Assembly (NCBI GenBank): GCA_002368175.1
Contig: AP018172.1
Span: 3,966,001-4,030,000 of the forward strand
Length of the DNA stretch: 64,000 bases
Reading direction: 5' to 3'
DNA from: Calothrix sp. NIES-2098
GTDB taxonomy: Bacteria; Cyanobacteriota; Cyanobacteriia; Cyanobacteriales; Nostocaceae
Within the stretch, counting starts at the first letter, position 1, and every line of letters starts with the position of its first letter. Of this stretch, positions 25,084 to 33,499 are shown in pieces. The position numbers were made by a program, and so were the translations under genes. The notes under the pieces were generated by a model. That model ran no database searches. It saw nothing but the letters and a program-made list of their open reading frames with translations, and was not told where the DNA came from.

Positions 25084-26127
25084 CTACTGGCGATTTTTAA
25101 TTAATAAATAAACAAAATACGGGGCACCAATTACAGCAGTAACAACTCCACAAGGAATTTCAATAGGCGCAAAAATAATTCTGCCAACAAAATCTGATAA
25201 AACTACGATTGCGGCTCCTGTCATTCCCGCCACTGGAATCAAACCTTGATGATTTCCCCCAACTAATTGACGAGCAATATGGGGAGCAATTAACCCTACA
25301 AATCCAATCGTTCCCGCTGTTGCTACTGCTGCACCAGAAAGGGCTGCACTAATTAATAATAAGAAACTACGCTGCAATTCAACTTTACTACCTAAACCTT
25401 TGGCAATATCATCTCCTAAGTTTAAAGTATTTAATTCTGATGCTTTAATTAAAGCTAAAGGTACAAATATAACTAACCAAGGTACAAAAGCAAAAATCTG
25501 TTCCCAAGTCCTACCGTAAACGCTACCAGCTAACCAAACCAAAGCCTGACTGACATCATATATTTGACCAAATGTTATCATTAAACTAGTAAAAGCACCC
25601 GCTACAGCAGAAATTCCTACACCAATTAAAATTAAGCGAACGGGGTGCAGTCCCCTATCCCACGCTAGGAAGTAAATCAATAAAGTTGTAACTAACGCAC
25701 CAAGAAATGCTGATAAAGGTAAAACTCCTGGCGGAAAATTGGGGAATAATACAATTACACTCACAGCCGCTAGACTTGCACCAGCATTTATCCCAATAAT
25801 CCCTGGATCTGCTAAAGAGTTGCGAGTTAAACTTTGCATAATTGTGCCAGAAATTGCTAAGGCTATCCCTACCAAACAAGCAGTGATTATTCTGGGCAAA
25901 CGTAAATTATTAATTACAAAAGCATAATCGGCATTTCCTGTATCTATTCCTAATACAGTTTGAATAACTATTAGCGGCGGTGTGGGGTATTCTCCCACGC
26001 AAGTGTTAACTACCATTGCTGCTAATGTAATAATTGTGAGAACAAATAATATTTTCGGAACTTGATTTTGCAGCCGAATTGATAATCCTAGTTTTGCTGA
26101 ACGATAAATTAGTGAATGATTCTTCAT
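25084..26127 (-). CDS. fecD: Ferric siderophore ABC transporter permease (FecD type)
   Basis: A 347-residue polytopic permease of the FecCD family, with about ten membrane segments. The family motifs are RLPRIITACLVGIALAISG, NSLADPGIIGINAGA and GFVGLIAPHIARQLVGGNHQ; the last is the cytoplasmic loop that docks the ATPase. Its ATG overlaps the stop of the preceding permease by 4 bp, so the two are translationally coupled and would form a heterodimeric channel. The residues GDDIAKGLGSKVE are also conserved in the partner. Confidence 0.92.
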   Translation of the reverse strand: MKNHSLIYRSAKLGLSIRLQNQVPKILFVLTIITLAAMVVNTCVGEYPTPPLIVIQTVLGIDTGNADYAFVINNLRLPRIITACLVGIALAISGTIMQSLTRNSLADPGIIGINAGASLAAVSVIVLFPNFPPGVLPLSAFLGALVTTLLIYFLAWDRGLHPVRLILIGVGISAVAGAFTSLMITFGQIYDVSQALVWLAGSVYGRTWEQIFAFVPWLVIFVPLALIKASELNTLNLGDDIAKGLGSKVELQRSFLLLISAALSGAAVATAGTIGFVGLIAPHIARQLVGGNHQGLIPVAGMTGAAIVVLSDFVGRIIFAPIEIPCGVVTAVIGAPYFVYLLIKNRQ

Positions 26128-27155
26128 TTTTTTACCTGATATTTGGCTAAGTAAACGAAGAAGGGCGCACCAACTAAAGCTGTCATAATTCCAACTGGGA
26201 TTTCTTGCGGTCGAATCAATAATCGCGCCAAAATATCAGCAACTAAAAGTAATATTCCGCCAAAAATTGCGCTGTAAGGCAAAATCCAACGGTAATCTAC
26301 TCCAACGAAAAATTTCACGATATGGGGAATAACTAAACCAAGAAATCCAATTGAACCCGCAGCCGCAACGGCACTACCTTCTAAGAGTAAGACACAGCAA
26401 GCGGCGGCAATTTTTATGACTAAAGTTTGTTGACCTAAACCTTTAGCAATATCTTCTCCCAAGCTTAAAATGGTAATTTGTCTTGCTAAACCAAATGCTA
26501 AGATTAGACCAATACAAATGTACGGCAAGACTTGGAAAATAATCCCTTTATCAATATTTGCTAAGGAACCTGCTAACCAAAAGCGAATTTCTTCTAAAGT
26601 TCGCTGACTTACTATTAAAATTCCCGTTGTTAGGGAAGCGAGTAAGCTACTAATAGCTGCACCTGCAATCGTCAAATTTAGGGGAGTTATACCACTACGA
26701 CCAAGAGATGCAAAAGTATAGACACTAATAACGGTGACACCTGCACCAAGAAACGCATACCAAATATAAACATTTGGTGCAGATGTGCCAAACAGAAAAA
26801 TACTCATGACTACAGCAAAAGCTGCACCTGCATTTACTCCCAAAATACCAGGATCGGCTAAGGGGTTACGAGTCACACCCTGCATAATTGCACCAGCCGT
26901 AGATATTGCTGCACCCACTAAGATTGCTAAAAGCGATCGCGGTAATCTTATTGTCTGAATTACTAAATGTTCGTAAGAACCGTCAAACTGAATAAATGCA
27001 GTTAATATCTGATGCAGGGGAATATCTGCTGCACCGAAGGAAACGCTGAAAATTAGACAAATCAGCAGTATGAGCAATCCCACAATTAAACCCGCAACGG
27101 GAAATGTGAGGGATGGTGACAATTTTTGGGCTGATGAGGAAGCCGATCTACTCAT
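26124..27155 (-). CDS. fecC: Ferric siderophore ABC transporter permease (FecC type)
   Basis: The second FecCD permease (343 aa from the ATG at 27155). The frame extends to a GTG at 27212, but those 19 codons lie inside the upstream gene. The ATG start gives an 8-bp overlap with that gene, typical of coupling. Motifs mirror its partner: RLPRSLLAILVGAAISTAG, NPLADPGILGVNAGA and GFLGLVIPHIVKFFVGVDYR. It has about ten membrane helices after a short Ser-rich N-terminus. It works with FecD, FecE and presumably the lipoprotein at 43141-44124. Confidence 0.9.
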   Translation of the reverse strand: MSRSASSSAQKLSPSLTFPVAGLIVGLLILLICLIFSVSFGAADIPLHQILTAFIQFDGSYEHLVIQTIRLPRSLLAILVGAAISTAGAIMQGVTRNPLADPGILGVNAGAAFAVVMSIFLFGTSAPNVYIWYAFLGAGVTVISVYTFASLGRSGITPLNLTIAGAAISSLLASLTTGILIVSQRTLEEIRFWLAGSLANIDKGIIFQVLPYICIGLILAFGLARQITILSLGEDIAKGLGQQTLVIKIAAACCVLLLEGSAVAAAGSIGFLGLVIPHIVKFFVGVDYRWILPYSAIFGGILLLVADILARLLIRPQEIPVGIMTALVGAPFFVYLAKYQVKK

Positions 27156-27882
27156 TGTTAAGATTACTGGTTTCGAGCAGTGTAATAGTTGCTTGTGAAG
27201 ATAAGCCAACACAAGCTGCTAGTTCTTCTAATGCCAAGCGTTCGCGTGCGTTTGTATTCAGCATTTCGGTTGCAGCTGCAACATAATTAGGATTCGCCAA
27301 ACTAACTTGATGGGGAATATTTACTTGGGAATTGACGCTAGCGATCTGCCCAGTTTTCGCTTCCGCCACTGCTAGCTGCTGCATTCGATAGGCGGCTATT
27401 TTCTTAGCTTGGCGGGCTTGTAGATAAGCAAGGTAAAATTGTAAAACTGCTAAACGTTTTTGCTGTTTGGCTTCTTGCCAGCGCGCTGTTCTTAAAGGTA
27501 ATTCCTGAATCACATTCAACAGTCTAATGGGATCGATTGTCATGCTTATCCCGAAACTACTCTCGCTTTCGGCTGCTAACTCAGGCAAGTTGTAATTGGT
27601 TGTGGTTTGCGATGGCGAGAATTCTAGACTCAAAACATTGGTGAAAGCACTCCATCCCATTGCCGCTTTTGCCTCCCTGACTTGCGAAGATCGATGCTGG
27701 GCGATCGCTACTAACTGCTCAATAATTTTCAGATCGCGATCGCTAATCTCAGTCTGAAGAATTTGCGGTTCGTAATTATTTAGCTGTTTGGTTTGGGACA
27801 ATGCTGGCAAAGGTAGATTAATCAGCGTTATCCCAAGAATTATCTTCCAACTGTACAGGCAAGCTTTGATTGCATAACTCAT
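27148..27882 (-). CDS. Exported helical protein, possibly related to TolC-type outer membrane factors
   Basis: A 244-residue protein with a signal peptide (cleavage near PALSQ). The mature part is mostly helical: residues 45-75 (LKIIEQLVAIAQHRSSQVREAKAAM) and 130-175 (LRTARWQEAKQQKRLAVLQFYLAYLQARQAKKIAAYR). They are separated by a short beta-like segment (SFGISMTIDPIRL). The helix-strand-helix order recalls half of a TolC subunit, but the length is half the usual one, so a true channel is unlikely. It sits between the acylase and fecC (8-bp overlap), suggesting a periplasmic role in siderophore handling. I cannot assign a function. Confidence 0.6.
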   Translation of the reverse strand: MSYAIKACLYSWKIILGITLINLPLPALSQTKQLNNYEPQILQTEISDRDLKIIEQLVAIAQHRSSQVREAKAAMGWSAFTNVLSLEFSPSQTTTNYNLPELAAESESSFGISMTIDPIRLLNVIQELPLRTARWQEAKQQKRLAVLQFYLAYLQARQAKKIAAYRMQQLAVAEAKTGQIASVNSQVNIPHQVSLANPNYVAAATEMLNTNARERLALEELAACVGLSSQATITLLETSNLNNE

Positions 27883-27904
27883 AAGTATTTACTCAGTGAA
27901 GCTA

Positions 27905-30025
27905 TCAAAAAGTTTTGCGTTCCTCCAAATGTGCGAGTATCTCTGGACGAGTTCGCCAAACCGGACGCAGTTGCTTGCGAGTAAATAATTCTAGTTGGTC
28001 GGTAATATGGGGCGAACCGGGTTGAGTAGAGTTACCGTAGCTGAGTAAAGCCATTGCTTTGACTGGCTGGGAAAATTCAATGGCTGCAACATAACTATCA
28101 CCAGCGACGGCTTGAAAGCGTTGATTGTTAGTCGGTGCAAAATGGACGACGCGGAATATACCTTGATTTCCATGACCACCATTAGCAGGTAAATCTAAGT
28201 TACCGCTACGCACTCTAAAGACTTCACCCCAAGCAATATCTAGCTTGCCATAAGCTTTTTCAACTTTGGTCGCCGCTATTTGCAGGGCTTTGGCTGCATT
28301 TTCTGGGTCTTTTAAACCATCGGGTGTGGTGCGTGGAGATTTTTCACTCCAAGGAATACTAAATATTTCTTTGTCAGCCATTTCTTGCCACCATAAGGAA
28401 AACAAGACTGCGCCACGACTATCAGCATCAGCATTGCGATTCCAAGCAGCTAAAACATCAGCCGCACGACGAGTTAATTCATCGCCATATTTTTGTGCTG
28501 CGGGAATTAAATCATCAAGAATGCGTTCTGCAACCTCCATTTTTGTGGAATGCTTATACTGCATCATTTCTTGAAAAGAAATTTTGCTATCTTCAGCCAG
28601 CATCTTGGCAGAACTTTGTGCCCGGAAGGACATTTCTTCTCTGGGAGCCATATAAGCTGGGTAATCATCAGCTTTGATGACAGTTGGAAAAGTCGTTGTC
28701 CAAGGCGGATCGTTGGCGTTTTGCAACCAACCGCTAGGCGGGTCGATCGCACGCGGTAAATCCTTATATGGATGCATTATTGTCCACAAAGTTTTGGATG
28801 TGTCGCCCGGAATTAAGCCTTGCCAATATTCAAAGTCTCCCTGTTGGCGAATTGGTACCAGACCGTTGAATAGGTGCATGATGTGCCCTTCTCGGTCTGC
28901 ATACATGACGGTAAACATGGGTAGTTGCAAGCGTTGCAATACCTGTTGAAATTGGTTGAGGTTTTGCGATCGCGCCATATCCCACCACTGTTGCAACACG
29001 CCAGGACGGTCTAGACCGACAACCCGTAGCGCTACAGCAAACCCATCTTTTTCTTGCACTACTGCACCGTGGAGGGAACTTTTGACTAATAATGGTTGTT
29101 CAACTAACGAGCCGTTTTTTTGTTTGACTTTTAATAACAAGTTTTCTGCGGTCAAAGGACGGACTTTGCCATCGAAAACATAACCACCATCAGCTAGTTT
29201 CAATTCGTACAAGTCCCAACCATCATGGGTATTGACGGTATGAGTCCAACCTAAACGATCGTTAAAGGCGATCGCTAAAACAGGAATTCCTACCAAGGTT
29301 GCGCCATAAGCATTCATCCCCGATGCGGTAATTTGTGCTTCGTACCAGACGAATAAATCCGACCATAACGCATGGGGGTTTGCTAGCAACATTGCCCGAC
29401 CGCTAGCAGAATGTTTGGGTGCGATCGCCCAAGCATTAGAACCAGCTTTCGGTTCGTTATGTGTATTATCTGCTACTTGTTCTGGATTGACAATAAAGGT
29501 AAAATACAGCACTCGCTGCAAGTGCGCTAATACATCCTCTGGTTTGACAGGTAATACAATCTCTACCTCATCATCAATTAAATCGGGATGTGCTTTGGCA
29601 TAAATATTTATCCCAGTAGCAAAGGCATTTAGATAACTCCGAAATTCTAGGCTTTGTGCTTGATACCAAGAACTAGCACGCTTGGGTACTCCCATAGTCA
29701 GTACCCATTTATCGGAGTCTAAATAATCTTCTCCCCAATATTCGGCTGCCTTTCCCCTTGCTTGACCGTAAAGACGCAATAGTAAGTTAGCATGACTTTG
29801 CATCTGTGCCCAACCAAAAGCCTGGAAAGCACTTTCGGCATTTTTACCGTAGATATGCGGTATGCCGTAGGTATCCCATAATATTTCAGTAGTTCTGGGT
29901 GCGATCGCCAAACTGCGATAACTCAAAACTACAACCAAAATAACACTGAGAATCAAAGCGAAAAATCTCAATGATTTTCCTTTGAGTATTTGCCAGCCAA
30001 GAGGTGACATCCTCATATTTAACAT
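27905..30025 (-). CDS. Penicillin acylase family Ntn-hydrolase (PvdQ/AHL-acylase-like)
   Basis: A 706-residue periplasmic amide hydrolase. An N-terminal membrane segment (LRFFALILSVILVVVLSY, about 19-36) acts as signal or anchor. The alpha part starts ILWDTYGIPHIYG. Self-cleavage is expected between Gly195 and Ser196 (AGSNAWAI), where Ser196 becomes the catalytic N-terminal nucleophile. The beta part shows IAFNDRLGWTHTVNTHDGWD. Relatives remove acyl chains from penicillin, N-acyl homoserine lactones or pyoverdine precursors (PvdQ). Here it lies in an exbBD-fec operon near a fatty-acyl-loading NRPS cluster, so an acyl-siderophore is a plausible substrate. Confidence 0.88.
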   Translation of the reverse strand: MLNMRMSPLGWQILKGKSLRFFALILSVILVVVLSYRSLAIAPRTTEILWDTYGIPHIYGKNAESAFQAFGWAQMQSHANLLLRLYGQARGKAAEYWGEDYLDSDKWVLTMGVPKRASSWYQAQSLEFRSYLNAFATGINIYAKAHPDLIDDEVEIVLPVKPEDVLAHLQRVLYFTFIVNPEQVADNTHNEPKAGSNAWAIAPKHSASGRAMLLANPHALWSDLFVWYEAQITASGMNAYGATLVGIPVLAIAFNDRLGWTHTVNTHDGWDLYELKLADGGYVFDGKVRPLTAENLLLKVKQKNGSLVEQPLLVKSSLHGAVVQEKDGFAVALRVVGLDRPGVLQQWWDMARSQNLNQFQQVLQRLQLPMFTVMYADREGHIMHLFNGLVPIRQQGDFEYWQGLIPGDTSKTLWTIMHPYKDLPRAIDPPSGWLQNANDPPWTTTFPTVIKADDYPAYMAPREEMSFRAQSSAKMLAEDSKISFQEMMQYKHSTKMEVAERILDDLIPAAQKYGDELTRRAADVLAAWNRNADADSRGAVLFSLWWQEMADKEIFSIPWSEKSPRTTPDGLKDPENAAKALQIAATKVEKAYGKLDIAWGEVFRVRSGNLDLPANGGHGNQGIFRVVHFAPTNNQRFQAVAGDSYVAAIEFSQPVKAMALLSYGNSTQPGSPHITDQLELFTRKQLRPVWRTRPEILAHLEERKTF

Positions 30026-30129
30026 GATGGAATGGGGAAGAGAGGGCGGGGAGACAAGGGAGTGTGGGAAGTGTGGGGGGACATGGGAGATAAATAACTA
30101 TTGACCTTTGACTTTGGACTCTTGACCAA
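30026..30129. repeat. G-rich and heptanucleotide-repeat spacer inside the operon
   Basis: Between exbD and the acylase gene. Positions 30031-30088 carry many runs of three to six G on the plus strand. Positions 30100-30126 carry degenerate heptads (TTGACCT, TTGACTT, TTGGACT, CTTGACC) like the STRR repeats of heterocystous cyanobacteria. The spacer breaks otherwise tight gene packing. Confidence 0.55.
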
Positions 30130-30534
30130 TTAAGACTTTTGCGTTGCTATAGCTAACCTTGCACCCTTAACTTGACGCACTCGATCCATAATTGTGACAA
30201 TCTGACCGTGTTCAACTTTGCGATCGGCGTTAATTACAACCAGAGTTTCTGAGTTTGAACCAACTAAAGCGCGTAGCTGTTCGGTTAGCGCATTAACCGT
30301 TGTTGGGTTTTTATTCAAGCTAATTTCGCCGTTAGCTTCGACTGTCACTGTAATTTTGGTTGGGACTTGCGACTGTTGAGAAGTTGCAGCTTGGGGTAAG
30401 TTGACAGGTAATCCTTCTTGGCGGGTGAGAAACAAGGTGGACATGATGAAAAACGTCAAAATTGCAAAGATAACGTCAATCATCGGCACGATATTAATCT
30501 GCGCAGGAATATCGGGTTCATCTTGTAGACGCAT
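30130..30534 (-). CDS. exbD: Biopolymer transport protein ExbD
   Basis: Part of the proton-driven ExbBD motor that energises TonB. The 134 residues show one N-terminal membrane helix carrying the essential Asp (INIVPMIDVIFAILTFFIMSTL). A periplasmic domain follows with PQAATSQQ and VVINADRKVEHGQIVTIMDRVRQ. It overlaps the end of exbB by 17 bp. TolR has the same fold, but the neighbourhood (tonB, fec genes) favours ExbD. Confidence 0.92.
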   Translation of the reverse strand: MRLQDEPDIPAQINIVPMIDVIFAILTFFIMSTLFLTRQEGLPVNLPQAATSQQSQVPTKITVTVEANGEISLNKNPTTVNALTEQLRALVGSNSETLVVINADRKVEHGQIVTIMDRVRQVKGARLAIATQKS

Positions 30535-31174
30535 AAAGTTTTTCTCCTCCTCGTTCGTAACGACGGCGATACAACAGTTCTAATTGCCCGCCATATTCCT
30601 GAATCAAGCCAGTTTGACGTTGAGCCAATCCGCGGAAAGAATTGGCAAAGAACAAGGTGAAAATTGCCACAATTAAGCCGGAAGCTGTAGAAACTAGTGC
30701 TTCACTAATCCCCGATGTTACACCTGCGGTTTTTGTCCCACCAACATCACCAAGATTGAGGGACGCGAAGGACACAATCAAACCCAGTACCGTACCTAAC
30801 AAGCCAAATAGCGGTGAAAGCCCAATGATCGTGTCAAAAATTGTGTTAAAACGCTTGATAATCGGTAATTCTGCTTGCGCTTCGCTTTCTAGTGCCAAGC
30901 GAAACTCTTCTGGAGTCGGTTCTTCTAATTCCAACGCAGCCAGGAAAATTCGGGGAATCGGTAAATCTGCATTCTGGCGAGACTTTTCGATTGCTCCCAC
31001 TACATTATCCATCCGGTAGAGATTGAGAATTTCTCGCACTACCTTGGCTTGGCGGGTATTGATTCGATACCAAAACCGCACTCGCTCAACAATCAAAGCT
31101 AGCGCCACAACAGAGAAGGCAAGCAGAGGCCACATGACCACGCCACCTGCGATAAATAACTGTTTTATCCCCAT
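30518..31174 (-). CDS. exbB: Biopolymer transport protein ExbB
   Basis: The channel subunit of the TonB motor, 218 aa. It has three membrane segments: MWPLLAFSVVALALIVERV; FDTIIGLSPLFGLLGTVLGLIVSF; and VSGISEAL-ASGLIVAIFTLFFAN. The second and third carry the conserved G-L-GTV and T-SGL residues that line the proton path. It is the first gene of the minus-strand operon reaching fecE. It shares a 283-bp divergent intergenic region with tonB that contains the putative iron-responsive motif. Confidence 0.93.
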   Translation of the reverse strand: MGIKQLFIAGGVVMWPLLAFSVVALALIVERVRFWYRINTRQAKVVREILNLYRMDNVVGAIEKSRQNADLPIPRIFLAALELEEPTPEEFRLALESEAQAELPIIKRFNTIFDTIIGLSPLFGLLGTVLGLIVSFASLNLGDVGGTKTAGVTSGISEALVSTASGLIVAIFTLFFANSFRGLAQRQTGLIQEYGGQLELLYRRRYERGGEKLYASTR

Positions 31175-31209
31175 AAATCTTTTTGTTCAATTTCACCAGT
31201 TTCCAGTCG

Positions 31210-31264
31210 AGTTGAGAGTCTATCTCAACTGAGAATTATATAGTAATGCGAATACTTCTCAACT
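31210..31264. promoter_or_regulatory. Divergent exbB/tonB control region with inverted-repeat motif
   Basis: A perfect 8-bp inverted repeat, AGTTGAGA-GTCTA-TCTCAACT (31210-31230), is followed by GAGA (31231) and ACTTCTCAACT (31254-31264). The GAGA-N19-ACTTCTCAACT arrangement recurs with identical spacing at 48496-48529, before the siderophore receptor and NRPS genes. A related GTTGAG-N17-CTCAAC lies upstream of feoB. A Fur-type site is the obvious guess; the sequence does not prove which protein binds. Confidence 0.5.
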
Positions 31265-31457
31265 TTATGTGAAAATATAATGACAGAAAATTAGTAAATT
31301 TCTCAAGTGCCAGTCATGCAATTGCTCTGATTTTAAGCTTTTTGTCTTTAATATTTGAACAATTACGCAAAAGTGATGTACGAATATTTATAGATATTGA
31401 TTGACTTTTGCCCCATGACACTTTAACCTTTTAGTGAGAATAGATGGCAATATATTT

Positions 31458-33014
31458 ATGAGCTTCTCCGGCACGACCTTCGAGCAGCGCGAGAAAGAAA
31501 CAAAAGCGCTGAAAGGTTTTCTGGTTCTGAGTTTAATAGGTTCCCTCGGCTTCCATTTGGCGGTACTTGCTTCTGGGATTGGTAACTATTTCTCCAGAGT
31601 GTCGCCTGTTGAAGAGGAAGCGATCGAGATCGCAGTTCTCGATACTCCTCAAGAGAACAAGTTGGAAGTACAACCACAGCCGGAGCAATCTCCTCAAAAG
31701 CTTGAAGTCCAAGAAAAAACTGAGGTTCTGGCAAGTCCAACTGTCAAACCTGAAAACCAGGTAAATCCTGTTACGCTTCCCGCTAAGGTAGAATTACCGC
31801 CCCCTCCCCAACCGAAGCAACCGATCCAAAAGTTGGTGGAAAAGTTGCAGAAACCTATCGAGCCAACAAAACCTGAAACAAATGTAGCCCAGAAGCCTGT
31901 AGCACAAACTACAGAAAAACCCTCTAACACCAATTCCACCAATTCTAGTAATTCCAGCAGTAATTTACGCGATACCCTACGCGGAATTAGAAACTCTAAT
32001 AGCAGTCAGTCGTTGATCACAACAGCAGGAAATGGTAGGCCTAGCGGCGGTGGTGGCGGTGGGACATCAGTCTTAACTGGAAACGGAACTGGTGTCGGTA
32101 GCGGTTCTGGTTCGGGTATTGGGACTGGAAAGGGAACTGGTATTGGTAGCGGTTCTGGTTCGGGTGTTGGTAGTGGCAATGGTTCGGGTATTGGTAATGG
32201 CAATGGTTCGGGTGTAGGTAACGGTAATAATAGTGGTAATGGAGGAGAACGAATAGCTACCACATCCACAACCCCAAAATTACCCAGTACTGGAAATGGA
32301 GAAGGTAATTCACGAGGTAATGGCGATGGTCGGGCTGCTTGTCAAGAATGTAACGTGAGATACTCAGAAAGAGCCAGAAAACGTAAGGCAGAGGGTAGAG
32401 TAGCCGTAGCAGTTGATACGGATGCTAATGGTAATGTTACTAATGTTAGATTGATTGGTTCGAGTGGCGATCGCGATTTAGATGAAGAACATCTGCGCCA
32501 AGCTAGAAACTGGAAACTCAAGCCTTCCCAAAACGGTAGACAAGGAGTTCAGATAGCTACAGAGTATGCAATACAAGGTTCGCGTCGCCATAACCAAGTC
32601 AGGAAGCAGCAACAGGAACGCGAACAACGGCAAAGGCAAAGAGAAATTTCTTCAAATAACAACTCTGGTGAAGAAACACCAAGGCGCAGGCAGCGTAGAG
32701 AAGCTGGCGTGACTGAAGGTAGCGATCGACAAAGTACCACCAGCACAGACGCATCAAGAATCAACCAGAGATTAAGGGTGCAACGTTCTGAGGGAGAAAA
32801 TTCCCTTGCTAATCGCCTGCAACGCAGACAACGAGAAGTGACAGCCGATGTCAGAACATCAGGAGAAACACCGCAACGCCTATCTAGAAGACGGCGACGG
32901 CCATTGCAACCATCTGCGCCACCATCAGATAGTGCTAGTCGTTTGCGAAATGCGCTGCGTCGGAGTGCAGAGACTGCTCCTGTGGCTTCACCCAGCCCAA
33001 ACGGCTCGCAGTAG
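31458..33014 (+). CDS. tonB: TonB energy-transducing protein with C-terminal Arg-rich extension
   Basis: Transmits ExbBD energy to outer-membrane receptors. From the ATG at 31458 it has 518 residues (an upstream GTG at 31434 is possible). The parts are one N-terminal membrane helix (LVLSLIGSLGFHLAVLASG), a Pro/Lys/Glu-rich periplasmic spacer (PPPPQPKQPIQKLVEKLQKP) and a Gly/Ser/Asn low-complexity stretch of about 75 residues. The TonB domain begins near CQECNVRYSERARKRK (Cys295) and contains GRVAVAVDTDANGNVTNVRL and WKLKPS. An unusual basic tail of about 145 residues (QREQ, RRRQRR and RRRRRP patches) follows. It is transcribed divergently from exbB. Confidence 0.88.
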   Translation: MSFSGTTFEQREKETKALKGFLVLSLIGSLGFHLAVLASGIGNYFSRVSPVEEEAIEIAVLDTPQENKLEVQPQPEQSPQKLEVQEKTEVLASPTVKPENQVNPVTLPAKVELPPPPQPKQPIQKLVEKLQKPIEPTKPETNVAQKPVAQTTEKPSNTNSTNSSNSSSNLRDTLRGIRNSNSSQSLITTAGNGRPSGGGGGGTSVLTGNGTGVGSGSGSGIGTGKGTGIGSGSGSGVGSGNGSGIGNGNGSGVGNGNNSGNGGERIATTSTTPKLPSTGNGEGNSRGNGDGRAACQECNVRYSERARKRKAEGRVAVAVDTDANGNVTNVRLIGSSGDRDLDEEHLRQARNWKLKPSQNGRQGVQIATEYAIQGSRRHNQVRKQQQEREQRQRQREISSNNNSGEETPRRRQRREAGVTEGSDRQSTTSTDASRINQRLRVQRSEGENSLANRLQRRQREVTADVRTSGETPQRLSRRRRRPLQPSAPPSDSASRLRNALRRSAETAPVASPSPNGSQ

Positions 33015-33276
33015 CGATATTTATACATCTCGGAACTTAAGTCTAGCAGATGGGACTTGCAATCTTAATGTATCCGAGAGTTAGAACTTTGCGATCGGCG
33101 ATCGCAATTAACGAAAACCTTAATACAGGTTATACCCGATGATGAATGTGAAATAGTCTGAATCAGTTGGTTGAGGTTTGGGATTCGCTGACAACGAATC
33201 GTACTCGGTTTTTGGCTGGATTGAGCTTAACCCCATTTAATCTTGCGATAGCTGCTCTGTCATCCCCAAACAAGAT

Positions 33277-33498
33277 TCAGCACGATTCTACAAAAATACT
33301 TTGCGCTGTTTCTCGATCTAAAGCGGTGCGGGTTCTACCGATCGTGATGATGTAGGATGGAAAGCGTTGTTCTAGGACTAAATTGCTGCCTGGTAAAATG
33401 CCGAACGCCATCAGCTTTTGCAAAATCCTATCATCTTGAGTTTGCAAACAAACTACCGTTTGCGGTTGACCGATTTTGACCGTTGATAAGGCGTTCAT
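33277..33498 (-). CDS. feoA: Ferrous iron transport protein FeoA
   Basis: A 73-residue SH3-like accessory protein of the Feo ferrous-iron importer. The fold pattern is complete: VVCLQTQDDRILQKLMAFGILPGSNLVLEQ, then a beta hairpin and TALDRETAQSIFV at the end. It directly follows the FeoB permease gene on the minus strand (1 bp gap). The order feoB GTPase, feoB permease, feoA is the reverse of the common feoA-feoB order. Confidence 0.88.
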   Translation of the reverse strand: MNALSTVKIGQPQTVVCLQTQDDRILQKLMAFGILPGSNLVLEQRFPSYIITIGRTRTALDRETAQSIFVESC

Positions 33499-33499
33499 C

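Noticed and set aside
33167..33355. 62-codon plus-strand frame between tonB and feoA
   Set aside because: Overlaps feoA on the opposite strand and has no recognisable features.
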